DNA of 64,000 nucleotides, from the NCBI RefSeq assembly GCF_963676935.1, contig NZ_OY781470.1, forward strand, positions 1,460,680-1,524,679, read 5' to 3'. A program made the translations under genes and the position numbers. Positions 55,016-63,061 of the stretch are shown piece by piece. The notes below the pieces were generated by a model. That model did not search any database. It was not told the DNA's origin and was given only the letters and a program-made list of their open reading frames with translations. Position 1 is the stretch's first letter, and each line of letters starts with the position of its first letter. The DNA comes from Halarcobacter sp. GTDB lineage: Bacteria; Campylobacterota; Campylobacteria; Campylobacterales; Arcobacteraceae.

Positions 55016-56791
55016 TTAAACGATTCCAGGATTACCTTTGATACCTACAATATCAGGTGTATCAACTTTTAAATTTGCTATATGTTTAACATTTTTTAAA
55101 TAAGTTTCTACAGTTTCCCAAACTGGTTCACCAGGAGATTTAGATCCAACTGTAGACCAACCTGCAACTTTATAATTTTTGCTAGGAACAATTTTTTCTC
55201 CTGTTTTAGTAAGTGTTATCTCAGAAATTCTTTCTCCCATTTTTGCTGTTGGGTTAATCTTATAAGAGATACCACCCGTTCTAACCATATCACCACCTTG
55301 TTGATAAAATGGATCAGGATTAAACAAGTTATCTGCTACATCTTCTAAAATATCTTTTATCATTTGACCTGTTCTATCTGCTACATATGTTTCTGGATAT
55401 GTCATTGCAGTTTGAGTCATCAGGTCATCAAATGTGATCGCGTGACCAGGCATAACTGATGTTCCCCATCTAAATCCAGGAGATAAAGAGATTTGCGCAT
55501 CTTTTATATCAGTCAATGCATCACAAATAATTTGATCCCATGAACCATTGAAGTTACCTCTTCTAAATAGTGTTTCTTCTGTAGTTGCAATCTCTCTTGT
55601 TAACTCTTTAAGAAAAGGTGCTCTTACATCTTGAATATATTTCTTCATTGAAGCATCTTCAGGGATAAGATCCGAGAAAATTGGAAGAAGTGTAAATTTA
55701 AAATCTTTTACTTTTCCATTTTGAATATCTAAATCAAGTACATTTAAGAATTTTCCATTTGAACCTGCATTACAAACATAAGTAACACCACTTTCATTTT
55801 TTACAGGATAAGCTTCAGGAACTCCATCATGTGTATGTCCCCCCATGATAAAATCTATTCCAGTTACAACTTCAGCCATCTTTTTATCTGTATCATATCC
55901 ATTATGAGATAACACAATAACAGCATCTGGTTTTTCATTCTCTCTAATTTCATCTACAATATCTTGCATATTTTCATCATTAATAGAGAAAGTCCAATCA
56001 GGAATAAATCTTTGAGGATTTGCAATTGTAGTATAAGGGAATGCTTGACCAATAATAGCAACTCTTGCATTTCCTAATTTTTTAATAGTATATGGTTTAA
56101 AAGCATAACCTTCATCCACATCATATGCTTGCATTGCAATATCAGTTTCTTCAAATAAAGCATCCTCTTTAACTTTTACATTTTGAGCTAAGAACTCAGC
56201 ATCAAGCATTTTTACATTTTCTAAAACTTCTTCTGCTTTATATGTAAATTCCCAGTGTCCAACAGCTACATCTACACCTAAAAGGTTCATGGCACCAACC
56301 ATATCTTTACCTCTAGTATAAAGAGCAGTTGCACTTCCTTGCCAAGTATCTCCACCATCTAATAATAAAGTTTTTTCTTTACCAAAGTTATTTCTTAAGA
56401 AATCTACTACAGTTTTGATTTGTGCAAAACCACCAGTTCTACCCATTGCTTTTGCATGCTTTTCAAAGTTTACACAAGAATAAGCATATTCTAATCTTTT
56501 ATTTCCTTTTATTCCATAATAATCTAAGAATTTTTCACCAACAATATGTGGTGGTTTTCCAAAATTACCATCAAAACCTAAGTTTACACTAGGCTCTCTA
56601 AAATACACTGGCAAAAGTTGTGCATGTGAGTCTGTCATATGCATAAGTCTAGCATTACCAAATGGCTTAAGTTTATAATAATCCTCAAGCTTATTAGTGT
56701 CTGTCATCCTTGTATGTGAATTAGCAAATACTGGTGCAGCACCTAGTACTGCCATCATATAAACAAATTCTCTTCTACTTAATTTACTCAT
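55016..56791 (-). CDS. soxB: Thiosulfohydrolase SoxB
   Basis: SoxB cleaves the sulfone from SoxY-bound thiosulfate, with two Mn ions, releasing sulfate. The 591-residue protein has a Tat-like N terminus (SRREFVYMMAVLGAAPVFA) and the metallophosphatase fold: MHMTDSHAQLLP (first metal ligands), LDGGDTWQGSATALYTRG, GGHTHDGVPEAY. A 5'-nucleotidase C-terminal domain follows. Length fits the family. It lies downstream of a rhodanese gene and belongs to the sox cluster. Confidence 0.95.
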   Translation of the reverse strand: MSKLSRREFVYMMAVLGAAPVFANSHTRMTDTNKLEDYYKLKPFGNARLMHMTDSHAQLLPVYFREPSVNLGFDGNFGKPPHIVGEKFLDYYGIKGNKRLEYAYSCVNFEKHAKAMGRTGGFAQIKTVVDFLRNNFGKEKTLLLDGGDTWQGSATALYTRGKDMVGAMNLLGVDVAVGHWEFTYKAEEVLENVKMLDAEFLAQNVKVKEDALFEETDIAMQAYDVDEGYAFKPYTIKKLGNARVAIIGQAFPYTTIANPQRFIPDWTFSINDENMQDIVDEIRENEKPDAVIVLSHNGYDTDKKMAEVVTGIDFIMGGHTHDGVPEAYPVKNESGVTYVCNAGSNGKFLNVLDLDIQNGKVKDFKFTLLPIFSDLIPEDASMKKYIQDVRAPFLKELTREIATTEETLFRRGNFNGSWDQIICDALTDIKDAQISLSPGFRWGTSVMPGHAITFDDLMTQTAMTYPETYVADRTGQMIKDILEDVADNLFNPDPFYQQGGDMVRTGGISYKINPTAKMGERISEITLTKTGEKIVPSKNYKVAGWSTVGSKSPGEPVWETVETYLKNVKHIANLKVDTPDIVGIKGNPGIV

Positions 56792-56830
56792 TTAATTAAT
56801 CCCTTCAAATAAATTTAGAGACATTCTAAA

Positions 56831-57481
56831 TTACTTACCAGATCCTACTACTGTAAAACCTAAAGATGCCCAAGCTTGCATACCACCTCTGTAGTATTTG
56901 ATTTTTTCAGCAGGATATCCCATTTTTAATAATGCGAATTTTGCATTTTTAACCATACCTGGAGTTTGTCCACACCAATAACCATTACAATATAAAGCTA
57001 AAGTTTTTGCTTTAGAAAAATCAAGTGTTCCATCATCTTTTTCAATAACACCCATTTCATCTTCCATCATCTCTATAGCAGTATCTCTCTCATCAAAGTT
57101 AGTATAAGGTACATTTACAGCACCTGGTATTCTAAGCTTAGCATACCATCCTGGCTTTCTTGAATCGATAATTGCAATAGTATTATCAGTTTGTGCTTTT
57201 TTCATATACTCTATAAACTCTATTTCACCTACAGTTTCAACACCTGGCGCTAAAGTCATAGGCTGAGGAGTTCCTCTATTTGTAGTATCGTATAATGGTG
57301 AGATTTTATTACCTGCTGTTTGATTTCTCATAAGGGTAAATTTTTCTCCATTTAGATTCATTTCAATTGATTTAACACCTTTTGAAATTGGAACAAATTT
57401 TTCATCACCTTCTGCCATAGCACTTACAGAACAAATTCCAGCTATAGCTGATGCAACAAGTAATTTTTTTAGAATTGTCAT
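56831..57481 (-). CDS. Periplasmic rhodanese-domain protein of the sox cluster
   Basis: The protein (216 residues from ATG 57479-57481, AAGGA 8 bases ahead) has a signal peptide (TILKKLLVASAIAGICSVSAMA) and a rhodanese domain (about 85-210) with active Cys in YCNGYWCGQTPG near residue 170. It is a paralogue of the protein at 47400-48083. It may take the sulfane sulfur left on SoxY. It lies between soxB and a lipoprotein gene, behind a terminator hairpin. Confidence 0.88.
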   Translation of the reverse strand: MTILKKLLVASAIAGICSVSAMAEGDEKFVPISKGVKSIEMNLNGEKFTLMRNQTAGNKISPLYDTTNRGTPQPMTLAPGVETVGEIEFIEYMKKAQTDNTIAIIDSRKPGWYAKLRIPGAVNVPYTNFDERDTAIEMMEDEMGVIEKDDGTLDFSKAKTLALYCNGYWCGQTPGMVKNAKFALLKMGYPAEKIKYYRGGMQAWASLGFTVVGSGK

Positions 57482-57522
57482 CTGTTTTATCCTTAATTTC
57501 ATTTCATATCTAATTTAAAAGT

Positions 57523-57550
57523 AAAAAAAGTCAAGAAAGATCTTGACTTT
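57523..57550 (-). terminator. Intrinsic terminator inside the sox cluster
   Basis: On the minus strand AAAGTCAAG and CTTGACTTT form a 9-base perfect stem with a 6-base loop, followed by TTTT (seven Ts in all). It lies between the lipoprotein gene (57556) and the rhodanese gene (57481). Partial stop here would leave soxB less expressed than soxCDXYZA. Confidence 0.8.
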
Positions 57551-57555
57551 AATTT

Positions 57556-57993
57556 TTAGTATTTATATCCATCACCTGGAACAGCTAATCTCCAAGTTTT
57601 TTTACTCTCAGCAGATTGAGCTAAAGCAGCTATTGCAAACTTACAAGCTCTTTGGGCTGCATAATCAGTAGGAAGCTTAGTTTTTGATGGTTTACCTTTA
57701 AAAGTCATAGGATTTACCTCTTTTGCACCTGTTTTAATTGCCTCTTCAACTGAGATAATTAAATCAGAATTATTTACTGTAAGTCTTCTAAATTCTAGAC
57801 CTTTTGCTTTTGCAACTTCATTATATTTTTTTGCTGTTGCAATAACATTTTCAATTCCATTTTTTTCTACACTACATACTACTTTTTCATCTTCATTGAC
57901 AGCAGATGCTATACTTGGTGAAGAAGAACTTACACACGCAGTCAATGAAAACATTGCTGCAGTTACTAGTGATAAATTTAATATTTTCTTCAT
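57556..57993 (-). CDS. Sox-cluster lipoprotein (possibly SoxXA-binding)
   Basis: The 145-residue protein has a signal peptide with a lipobox (LTAC, Cys near residue 20), so it is likely anchored to a membrane. The C-terminal half has two cysteines and ends in a WRLAVPGDGYKY segment. Its position next to soxA, before a terminator, suggests a SoxXA-binding (SoxK/SAXB-like) subunit, but I only infer this. Size is somewhat larger than published SAXB. Confidence 0.6.
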   Translation of the reverse strand: MKKILNLSLVTAAMFSLTACVSSSSPSIASAVNEDEKVVCSVEKNGIENVIATAKKYNEVAKAKGLEFRRLTVNNSDLIISVEEAIKTGAKEVNPMTFKGKPSKTKLPTDYAAQRACKFAIAALAQSAESKKTWRLAVPGDGYKY

Positions 57994-58006
57994 AATAATC
58001 TCCTAC

Positions 58007-58945
58007 TTATTTTCTTATATCTGGACCGTCAATTTTCATACCATTTGACATATATGCCATGAAAAATAGTAGTTCTTTCATCTCTTTAGAATCATTTTTT
58101 GGTGGTACTTGACCTTGATCTTTAATACAACCAGACATTCTTCTTTCTAAAGTTCCTAAACCATCATTATTTTTATCAGCAGCTGCCCATTTTAATCTAT
58201 AAACAGGGAAGTGTGTAACTTGTCCTAAAAATGGAGATAAACTTTCATTTCTAACTCTTTGCCCAGCACCTTGAACATGACACTCAGCACAGCTTAAATT
58301 AAGATAACCTCTTTGAGTATAATAATACTCTTTACCTCTATCATAAGCCGCTGCTGCTTCAGCACTATTAATTTTTACATCAATAATTTTTTCTTCATCT
58401 TGTGCAGACTTAACAAAAAATGCTTCTAAATGAGCAATTTTACCTTTTGTAGTTTTCCATGCTTTTTCACCATTTGATGTAAGACATTGATTAATTGCTA
58501 CAGTTAAAGTTTGTACATCTTTTTTAGTTTCATCAAAATATGGATACATTGAACCAGCTTGTGCTGGATCAGGGAAACAATCTTGAAATGATTTACCATT
58601 TGCAAATGGCTTTTCATATAATGCTTCTCCATATTCAACAAATTCTTCAGTAGGAGGAAACTCTTTAATCTCTTCGTAAGACATTCTTCCATTTTTAGAA
58701 AAAGAATAATTTCCTTCCGAAAAATCTTGGAATTTTAATCCACTTATAAAATTATTTTTCAACTCATCATCTGTAGAATAAGGGAAAAAAGTATTTCTAT
58801 TTTTTAATGGATCTTCAAATTTTGCTTCAAAATATTTTATTAAAGCAATTCTATCTTTTTCAGCTTGTGCATTAAAATCTGAAGCATTTAATGTACAAGC
58901 AGCTATTGCAACAAGTGCAGCTGTTTTTGCAATTTTTAATAACAT
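58007..58945 (-). CDS. soxA: L-cysteine S-thiosulfotransferase subunit SoxA
   Basis: SoxA with SoxX couples thiosulfate to the SoxY cysteine. The 312-residue cytochrome c has a signal peptide (KTAALVAIAACTLNA), one CxxCH heme site CAECH (near residue 222) and the active-site cysteine in RMSGCIKDQGQ near 268. The N-terminal heme of dihaem SoxA is absent: the site reads CFPD. This is a monohaem form. It sits between the lipoprotein gene and soxZ. Confidence 0.93.
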   Translation of the reverse strand: MLLKIAKTAALVAIAACTLNASDFNAQAEKDRIALIKYFEAKFEDPLKNRNTFFPYSTDDELKNNFISGLKFQDFSEGNYSFSKNGRMSYEEIKEFPPTEEFVEYGEALYEKPFANGKSFQDCFPDPAQAGSMYPYFDETKKDVQTLTVAINQCLTSNGEKAWKTTKGKIAHLEAFFVKSAQDEEKIIDVKINSAEAAAAYDRGKEYYYTQRGYLNLSCAECHVQGAGQRVRNESLSPFLGQVTHFPVYRLKWAAADKNNDGLGTLERRMSGCIKDQGQVPPKNDSKEMKELLFFMAYMSNGMKIDGPDIRK

Positions 58946-58989
58946 ACATATCTCCTTAAGTCTTTTTAACCATTCAAAAGAATGATTAA

Positions 58990-59304
58990 TTATTTAATTT
59001 TTTGGTTATCTACTTGAGTATTACCTTTTAAATCAACCCAAGAAAACTCTACTTTATCACCTTTTTTAGCTCCAACTGCATCTGCATTGAACATAAATTT
59101 CATATAAGGATTTTTTGATAAAAATTGACTCGTAGAAACTTCATATACTATTTTATCATTTACTTTTGCAACAACATAAGTAATAAAATTTGCTTCTTTT
59201 TTTGCTCTTTCAGCTTCTTGATAACTTAACATATCGTGTTTAGCAAGAGCTTTAACAGTTACAACACCTTTTTTTAATTTTGCTTTAATTCTAGTTTTAG
59301 CCAT
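58990..59304 (-). CDS. soxZ: Sulfur-oxidation protein SoxZ
   Basis: SoxZ pairs with SoxY to carry the substrate. The 104-residue protein is a small beta-sandwich without a signal peptide (exported as a complex with SoxY through Tat). Typical features are the start AKTRIKAKLKKGVVTVKALA and the end VEFSWVDLKGNTQVD. It lies 68 bases downstream of soxY. Confidence 0.94.
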   Translation of the reverse strand: MAKTRIKAKLKKGVVTVKALAKHDMLSYQEAERAKKEANFITYVVAKVNDKIVYEVSTSQFLSKNPYMKFMFNADAVGAKKGDKVEFSWVDLKGNTQVDNQKIK

Positions 59305-59372
59305 TATAATTCCTTTTTTCTATTTTTTAATTTTGTAAAATTTATTTAATCATTTATGATAATTGAACTAAA

Positions 59373-59825
59373 TCAACCACCACATCCACCGATTGTTACT
59401 TTTACATCTTTAGATGAAGAATATAATTTACCACCATCTTCAACAACTGCTGTAACTTTTCCTGTTTTTGCCATTTTGATTCTAATAGAATAATCAATAA
59501 TTCCACCTTCTGGTACTGTAAATACAGCAACAGTAGCTTCAGGGTTAGCATCTTGGAATATTGCTACTTTTGAACCTGATTTTGCAGTAACTGTTACAGG
59601 AATAACTGCACCATTTTCAGCAATATCTGGAGCTTTTAATTCAAGACTTCCACCTTCAACTGTAGTAGATGTTCCAAATAACTCTTTAATTGCTACATCA
59701 ACTTTAGTTGCTGTAAATGCCTTAGGCTTTGTTTCTCTAAAATTAACAGCACTTAGTGTAGTTGGCGCCATTGAAACAGCTAATGCACCTAAACCTAAAC
59801 CTAAAAAATTTCTTCTGTTTATCAT
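59373..59825 (-). CDS. soxY: Sulfur-oxidation carrier protein SoxY
   Basis: SoxY holds sulfur intermediates on a cysteine at its very C terminus. The 150-residue protein has a Tat signal (NRRNFLGLGLGALAVSM) and ends in the carrier motif GGCGG. The beta-sandwich core is between residues 45 and 140. It follows soxX after 21 bases and precedes soxZ, the usual order. Confidence 0.96.
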   Translation of the reverse strand: MINRRNFLGLGLGALAVSMAPTTLSAVNFRETKPKAFTATKVDVAIKELFGTSTTVEGGSLELKAPDIAENGAVIPVTVTAKSGSKVAIFQDANPEATVAVFTVPEGGIIDYSIRIKMAKTGKVTAVVEDGGKLYSSSKDVKVTIGGCGG

Positions 59826-59846
59826 ATCTTTTCCTTTTTAAATTTA

Positions 59847-60197
59847 TTAATCTATTGTTTTTAAATAAGCAATAACTGCTTTTATTTCACCATCACTTAA
59901 CCATCCATTTTTCCCAAATGCAGGCATTTGTGAAATTGGATTATCAGTATTAGGATTATATATCTTGTTATATAATGCTTCATCAGGCCAATATTTTAAA
60001 GCCTGTAATTTTGGTCCCATGCTTCCTGGTCCATCTATATTTTTTCCATTTGCATCATGACAAGCTAAACAATTACCTAAGTTTTTAGTATTAAAAATCT
60101 TTTCACCTTTTTTTACTAAATCTTCATTAGCTGAAGATAAAGTAACAGCAAGTGCACTGATAGCTGTTGCTACAGCTAAACTTTTGATTAATTTCAT
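59847..60197 (-). CDS. soxX: Cytochrome c SoxX
   Basis: SoxX forms the heterodimer with SoxA and takes electrons. The 116-residue protein has a signal peptide (SLAVATAISALAVTLSSA) and one c-type heme site CLACHD (near residue 44) with the axial Met in ISQMPAFGKNG near 92. Small size is normal. The gene is 11 bases downstream of soxD and upstream of soxY. Confidence 0.93.
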   Translation of the reverse strand: MKLIKSLAVATAISALAVTLSSANEDLVKKGEKIFNTKNLGNCLACHDANGKNIDGPGSMGPKLQALKYWPDEALYNKIYNPNTDNPISQMPAFGKNGWLSDGEIKAVIAYLKTID

Positions 60198-60208
60198 TGC
60201 TTTCTCCT

Positions 60209-61393
60209 TTATTTACTAGAGTTGATCATAAAATCAACAATCTTTTTAAAATCTGCATCTGATAAATCAACACCACCTTTAGGAGGCATTGCATTAATAC
60301 CATTAATACCATTAGCATAAACAGCATCTTTACCTTTTGCTAAAACTGCTTCCCAAGCATCTTTGTTTCCAACTACAGGTGCACCAATTGCATCATTTGC
60401 ATGACAAGCTGCACAATAAGTTTGATAATCTTTTTCAGCTTGAGTAACTTCTTTAGCACCAGCAACTTTCCATGATCTTTCAGTAGATGCAGGTGGTTCA
60501 AAGTCATTAAGTTCATTTTTTATTCTAAGAACTGGTACTTCCCCTTTAATACAATCTGTCATACATCTTGTACCTGCACCATAATTTTTAGAATCACTTA
60601 AAAATGCTTTCATATTTTCTACACCTTTTTTAGGATCTTCTGGTGTGTCTACATTTGGATAAAATCCATCTTTATTTGGCATTTTTATTTTTAAAAAGTT
60701 TTCTCTATCTAATACATACTCTTCATCAAGCTCTTCACCATCAATCTCAATACCATTTTCCATTAGTAAGTATGCAACTAAAGCATAAGTTTCACTATTT
60801 GACAATGATTTTGGATGAGGGAATGGCATTGCATCTTGAATATACCAGAATAATGTACTTGCATATGGCCAATATGTACCAATAGTTTTAACTGGTGGTT
60901 CAACACCTGGATTTTTATCTGCTGGATTTAATAATTGATTTTTTAATGAATCTGTTGAAGAAGTTCCAGCTGATAATGTTGGATAACCTTTACCACCTGT
61001 ACCAAACTCACCATGACACATTGCACATTGAGAATCGTATAATTCATTACCCCATTCTACTGAACCTTCAGCTTTTTTGGGATTACCATCTTCATCAAGA
61101 ACAATTTTTCCATTTTTTGTATCAAATTCAGGTAGTCCAGTTCCATCAGGCATTACATCAATATTCCATGCTGCTATTTCTGTTTTTGTAGGTGTTCTAC
61201 CATGATTATATTTTTCTACTTTTTGAGTATTTACATGATACGAAGTATATTTACCATCTTTTACTTCATATTTAACAGCTCCATCAACAGATCTGCTATT
61301 ATTTGAAGCACATGCAGTAGTTAATAATGATGTAGCAATTATACTTAAACCAACTAATGTTTTTTTAAGCGTGATGTTTTCTAATGTGAACAT
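60209..61393 (-). CDS. soxD: Diheme cytochrome c SoxD
   Basis: SoxD is the electron-accepting subunit of the SoxCD sulfur dehydrogenase. The protein (394 residues from ATG 61391-61393, GGAGG ahead) has a lipobox-like signal end (LLTTAC) and two CxxCH sites, CAMCHG near residue 125 and CAACHA near 345. A CMTDC segment lies between them. The start overlaps the soxC end by 29 bases. It lies next to soxC, as the enzyme requires. Confidence 0.93.
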   Translation of the reverse strand: MFTLENITLKKTLVGLSIIATSLLTTACASNNSRSVDGAVKYEVKDGKYTSYHVNTQKVEKYNHGRTPTKTEIAAWNIDVMPDGTGLPEFDTKNGKIVLDEDGNPKKAEGSVEWGNELYDSQCAMCHGEFGTGGKGYPTLSAGTSSTDSLKNQLLNPADKNPGVEPPVKTIGTYWPYASTLFWYIQDAMPFPHPKSLSNSETYALVAYLLMENGIEIDGEELDEEYVLDRENFLKIKMPNKDGFYPNVDTPEDPKKGVENMKAFLSDSKNYGAGTRCMTDCIKGEVPVLRIKNELNDFEPPASTERSWKVAGAKEVTQAEKDYQTYCAACHANDAIGAPVVGNKDAWEAVLAKGKDAVYANGINGINAMPPKGGVDLSDADFKKIVDFMINSSK

Positions 61394-62699
61394 TATTAAC
61401 CTCCCCATTCGATTTTACTTCCCATGTAACAATTGCATTTCTATGATATACAGATTCTACACCCACTACTGAAGTTTCTTGATCAATAGTTGGCTGAACA
61501 TTACCTGCATCATCAACTGCTCTACTAGATAAAAACATTGGTTTCCCTTCCCATTTAAAGATATAAGAGAATCTTGTCCATGCTTTTGGTAAAACTAATC
61601 CTTTTAAACTAGCTTCAATCCAATTGTCACCACCATCAAAAGAAATATCAACATGCTTAATTGTACCGTGACCAGACCAAGCTAAACCTTCGATTTCAAC
61701 TAAATCACCTTTTTTAAGGTTAGTCCAAGGTTTTTCAGGACATGGTGAAGTAACTACAGAGTTAACTTCATTTGGCCAAAAATATTGGATTGCTTTTCCA
61801 GTTTTTTGTAACATCGTATATTTAGATGTTTCCTCTTTAGAATGCCAAGGTTTATCTGAAAATTCTAATCTTTTTAACCATTTAGTATTTAGATTACCTT
61901 CCCAACCTGGAACAATAAGTCTTAATGGATAACCTTGTTCAGGTCTCAATGCTTCTCCATTTTGTCCCCAAACAAGCATTGCATCATCTAAAGCTTTTTC
62001 AACAGGTATTGTTCTTGGATTTCCAGCATTATCACTACCTTCTGATAACATCCAAACTGCATCATCCTCTAAACCAATATCATCTAATACAGTTTTAAGC
62101 ATAACTCCTGTCCATTGAGCACAACTCATCATACCTTTCATAAATTGAAGATTATTAAATTGTGGTCCTCTCCATCCTGTTGAACCATTTGCAGGACACT
62201 CAATAAAGTAAATTCTGCTTTCGCTTGGATATTTTTTTAAGTCATCTAAAGTTAAAACAACTTCTCTTTTAACCTTTCCATGAATCATTAATCTAAATTT
62301 ACTTGGATCTACATGTGCAGTTCCTCCATGATCTCTTGTAAAGAAAAGACCATTTGGAGTTATTATCCCCTCAGACTCATGTACAGGACACATCGATACT
62401 GATGCATATGCATCACCTGATGATAAAAGATCTGTCGTTCTTCTAGTATTATTGTGTTCATAAGGTGAAGGTATTCCATATAGATTTTTAGTAACCGGAT
62501 CACCTAGTTTTACTCCCCATTCAGCTTCTTCAACTATAGTAGCATCATCTGCTTTTAGTTTTACTGGAGATAAAACATTTGCTGCAGCAATAGCTCCCGC
62601 TGAATAAACTGCAGTTTTTCTAAAAAAGTCTCTTCTGCTTAATTTTTTATTATCTACAGTTGAAAGTTCTTTTTCAGAATTTTTGATAACTTCCGTCAT
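61365..62699 (-). CDS. soxC: Sulfur dehydrogenase molybdenum subunit SoxC
   Basis: SoxC carries molybdopterin and oxidises SoxY-bound sulfane sulfur with SoxD. The 444-residue protein has a Tat signal (SRRDFFRKTAVYSAGAIAAAN) and the sulfite-oxidase fold, with the Mo-binding cysteine in FIECPANGSTGW near residue 173. A C-terminal Ig-like dimer domain (ISFDGGDNWIEASL) follows. It is the first gene of the sox unit. The divergent gene is moeA, which makes its cofactor. Confidence 0.95.
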   Translation of the reverse strand: MTEVIKNSEKELSTVDNKKLSRRDFFRKTAVYSAGAIAAANVLSPVKLKADDATIVEEAEWGVKLGDPVTKNLYGIPSPYEHNNTRRTTDLLSSGDAYASVSMCPVHESEGIITPNGLFFTRDHGGTAHVDPSKFRLMIHGKVKREVVLTLDDLKKYPSESRIYFIECPANGSTGWRGPQFNNLQFMKGMMSCAQWTGVMLKTVLDDIGLEDDAVWMLSEGSDNAGNPRTIPVEKALDDAMLVWGQNGEALRPEQGYPLRLIVPGWEGNLNTKWLKRLEFSDKPWHSKEETSKYTMLQKTGKAIQYFWPNEVNSVVTSPCPEKPWTNLKKGDLVEIEGLAWSGHGTIKHVDISFDGGDNWIEASLKGLVLPKAWTRFSYIFKWEGKPMFLSSRAVDDAGNVQPTIDQETSVVGVESVYHRNAIVTWEVKSNGEVNNVHIRKHHA

Positions 62700-62833
62700 T
62701 ATTCCTCCTTAAAAAATCAGTTACTAACGCCAAACCCAAAATAAATCTACTTTACTTATAATAGTTATAAGTTGCCCTAATGATGGCTACCCTAAAAGTA
62801 AATTTACTTAAACTTATACGTATCATAACACCC
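62700..62833 (-). promoter_or_regulatory. Structured 5' leader of soxC with alternative helices
   Basis: On the minus strand three elements can form: a palindromic stem AAGTAAATTTACTT (62796-62809), a GC hairpin GTAGCC/GGCAAC (62771-62790), and ACTTATAA/TTATAAGT (62754-62761 and 62765-62772). The middle strand 62766-62773 can instead pair with 62811-62818 (AACTTATA). The two pairings exclude each other. CCCTAA occurs twice (62775, 62790). This looks like a switching leader but matches no family I know. Confidence 0.5.
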
Positions 62834-62834
62834 A

Positions 62835-62859
62835 ATTATATAAGTTTTTGTTATATAAT
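62835..62859. promoter_or_regulatory. Palindrome overlapping the soxC promoter
   Basis: ATTATATAA (62835-62843) and TTATATAAT (62851-62859) are perfect inverted arms 7 bases apart. On the minus strand the arm provides a TATAAT (-10), so a factor binding here would block soxC transcription. A sulfur-responsive repressor is a possible ligand. Confidence 0.5.
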
Positions 62860-63061
62860 GATGTATCTATTATTACGACATTTTTTCCTTAAGTCAATTA
62901 TTTTTCATGTAATATTTTAAAAAATTTCGTTTCGTAACATAATTAATATAACTTGCTATTTAGATGCTATTTTAAACATAAAAATTACTTAAATTAGACC
63001 TCTAAAGTGAACTTTTTTTTAGTATATGTTAATATTCCGTCAACAATTTATGGAGCAAAAT

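Larger units (their letters stand above)
62700..63061. other. Divergent intergenic region soxC-moeA
   Basis: 362 bases without a gene. It holds the structured leader of soxC (62700-62833), a palindromic operator over the likely promoter (62835-62859) and, to the right, a low-complexity AT stretch leading to moeA at 63062 (TATGGAG gives its ribosome site). I saw no known riboswitch motif, including Moco. Confidence 0.6.

Noticed and set aside
58971-58984. Hairpin CATTC/GAATG between soxZ and soxA as a terminator
   Set aside because: Only a 5-base stem with no T-run; too weak to call.
62700-62833. Molybdenum-cofactor riboswitch in front of soxC
   Set aside because: The leader is structured, but I could not match it to the conserved core of the Moco or related riboswitch families.
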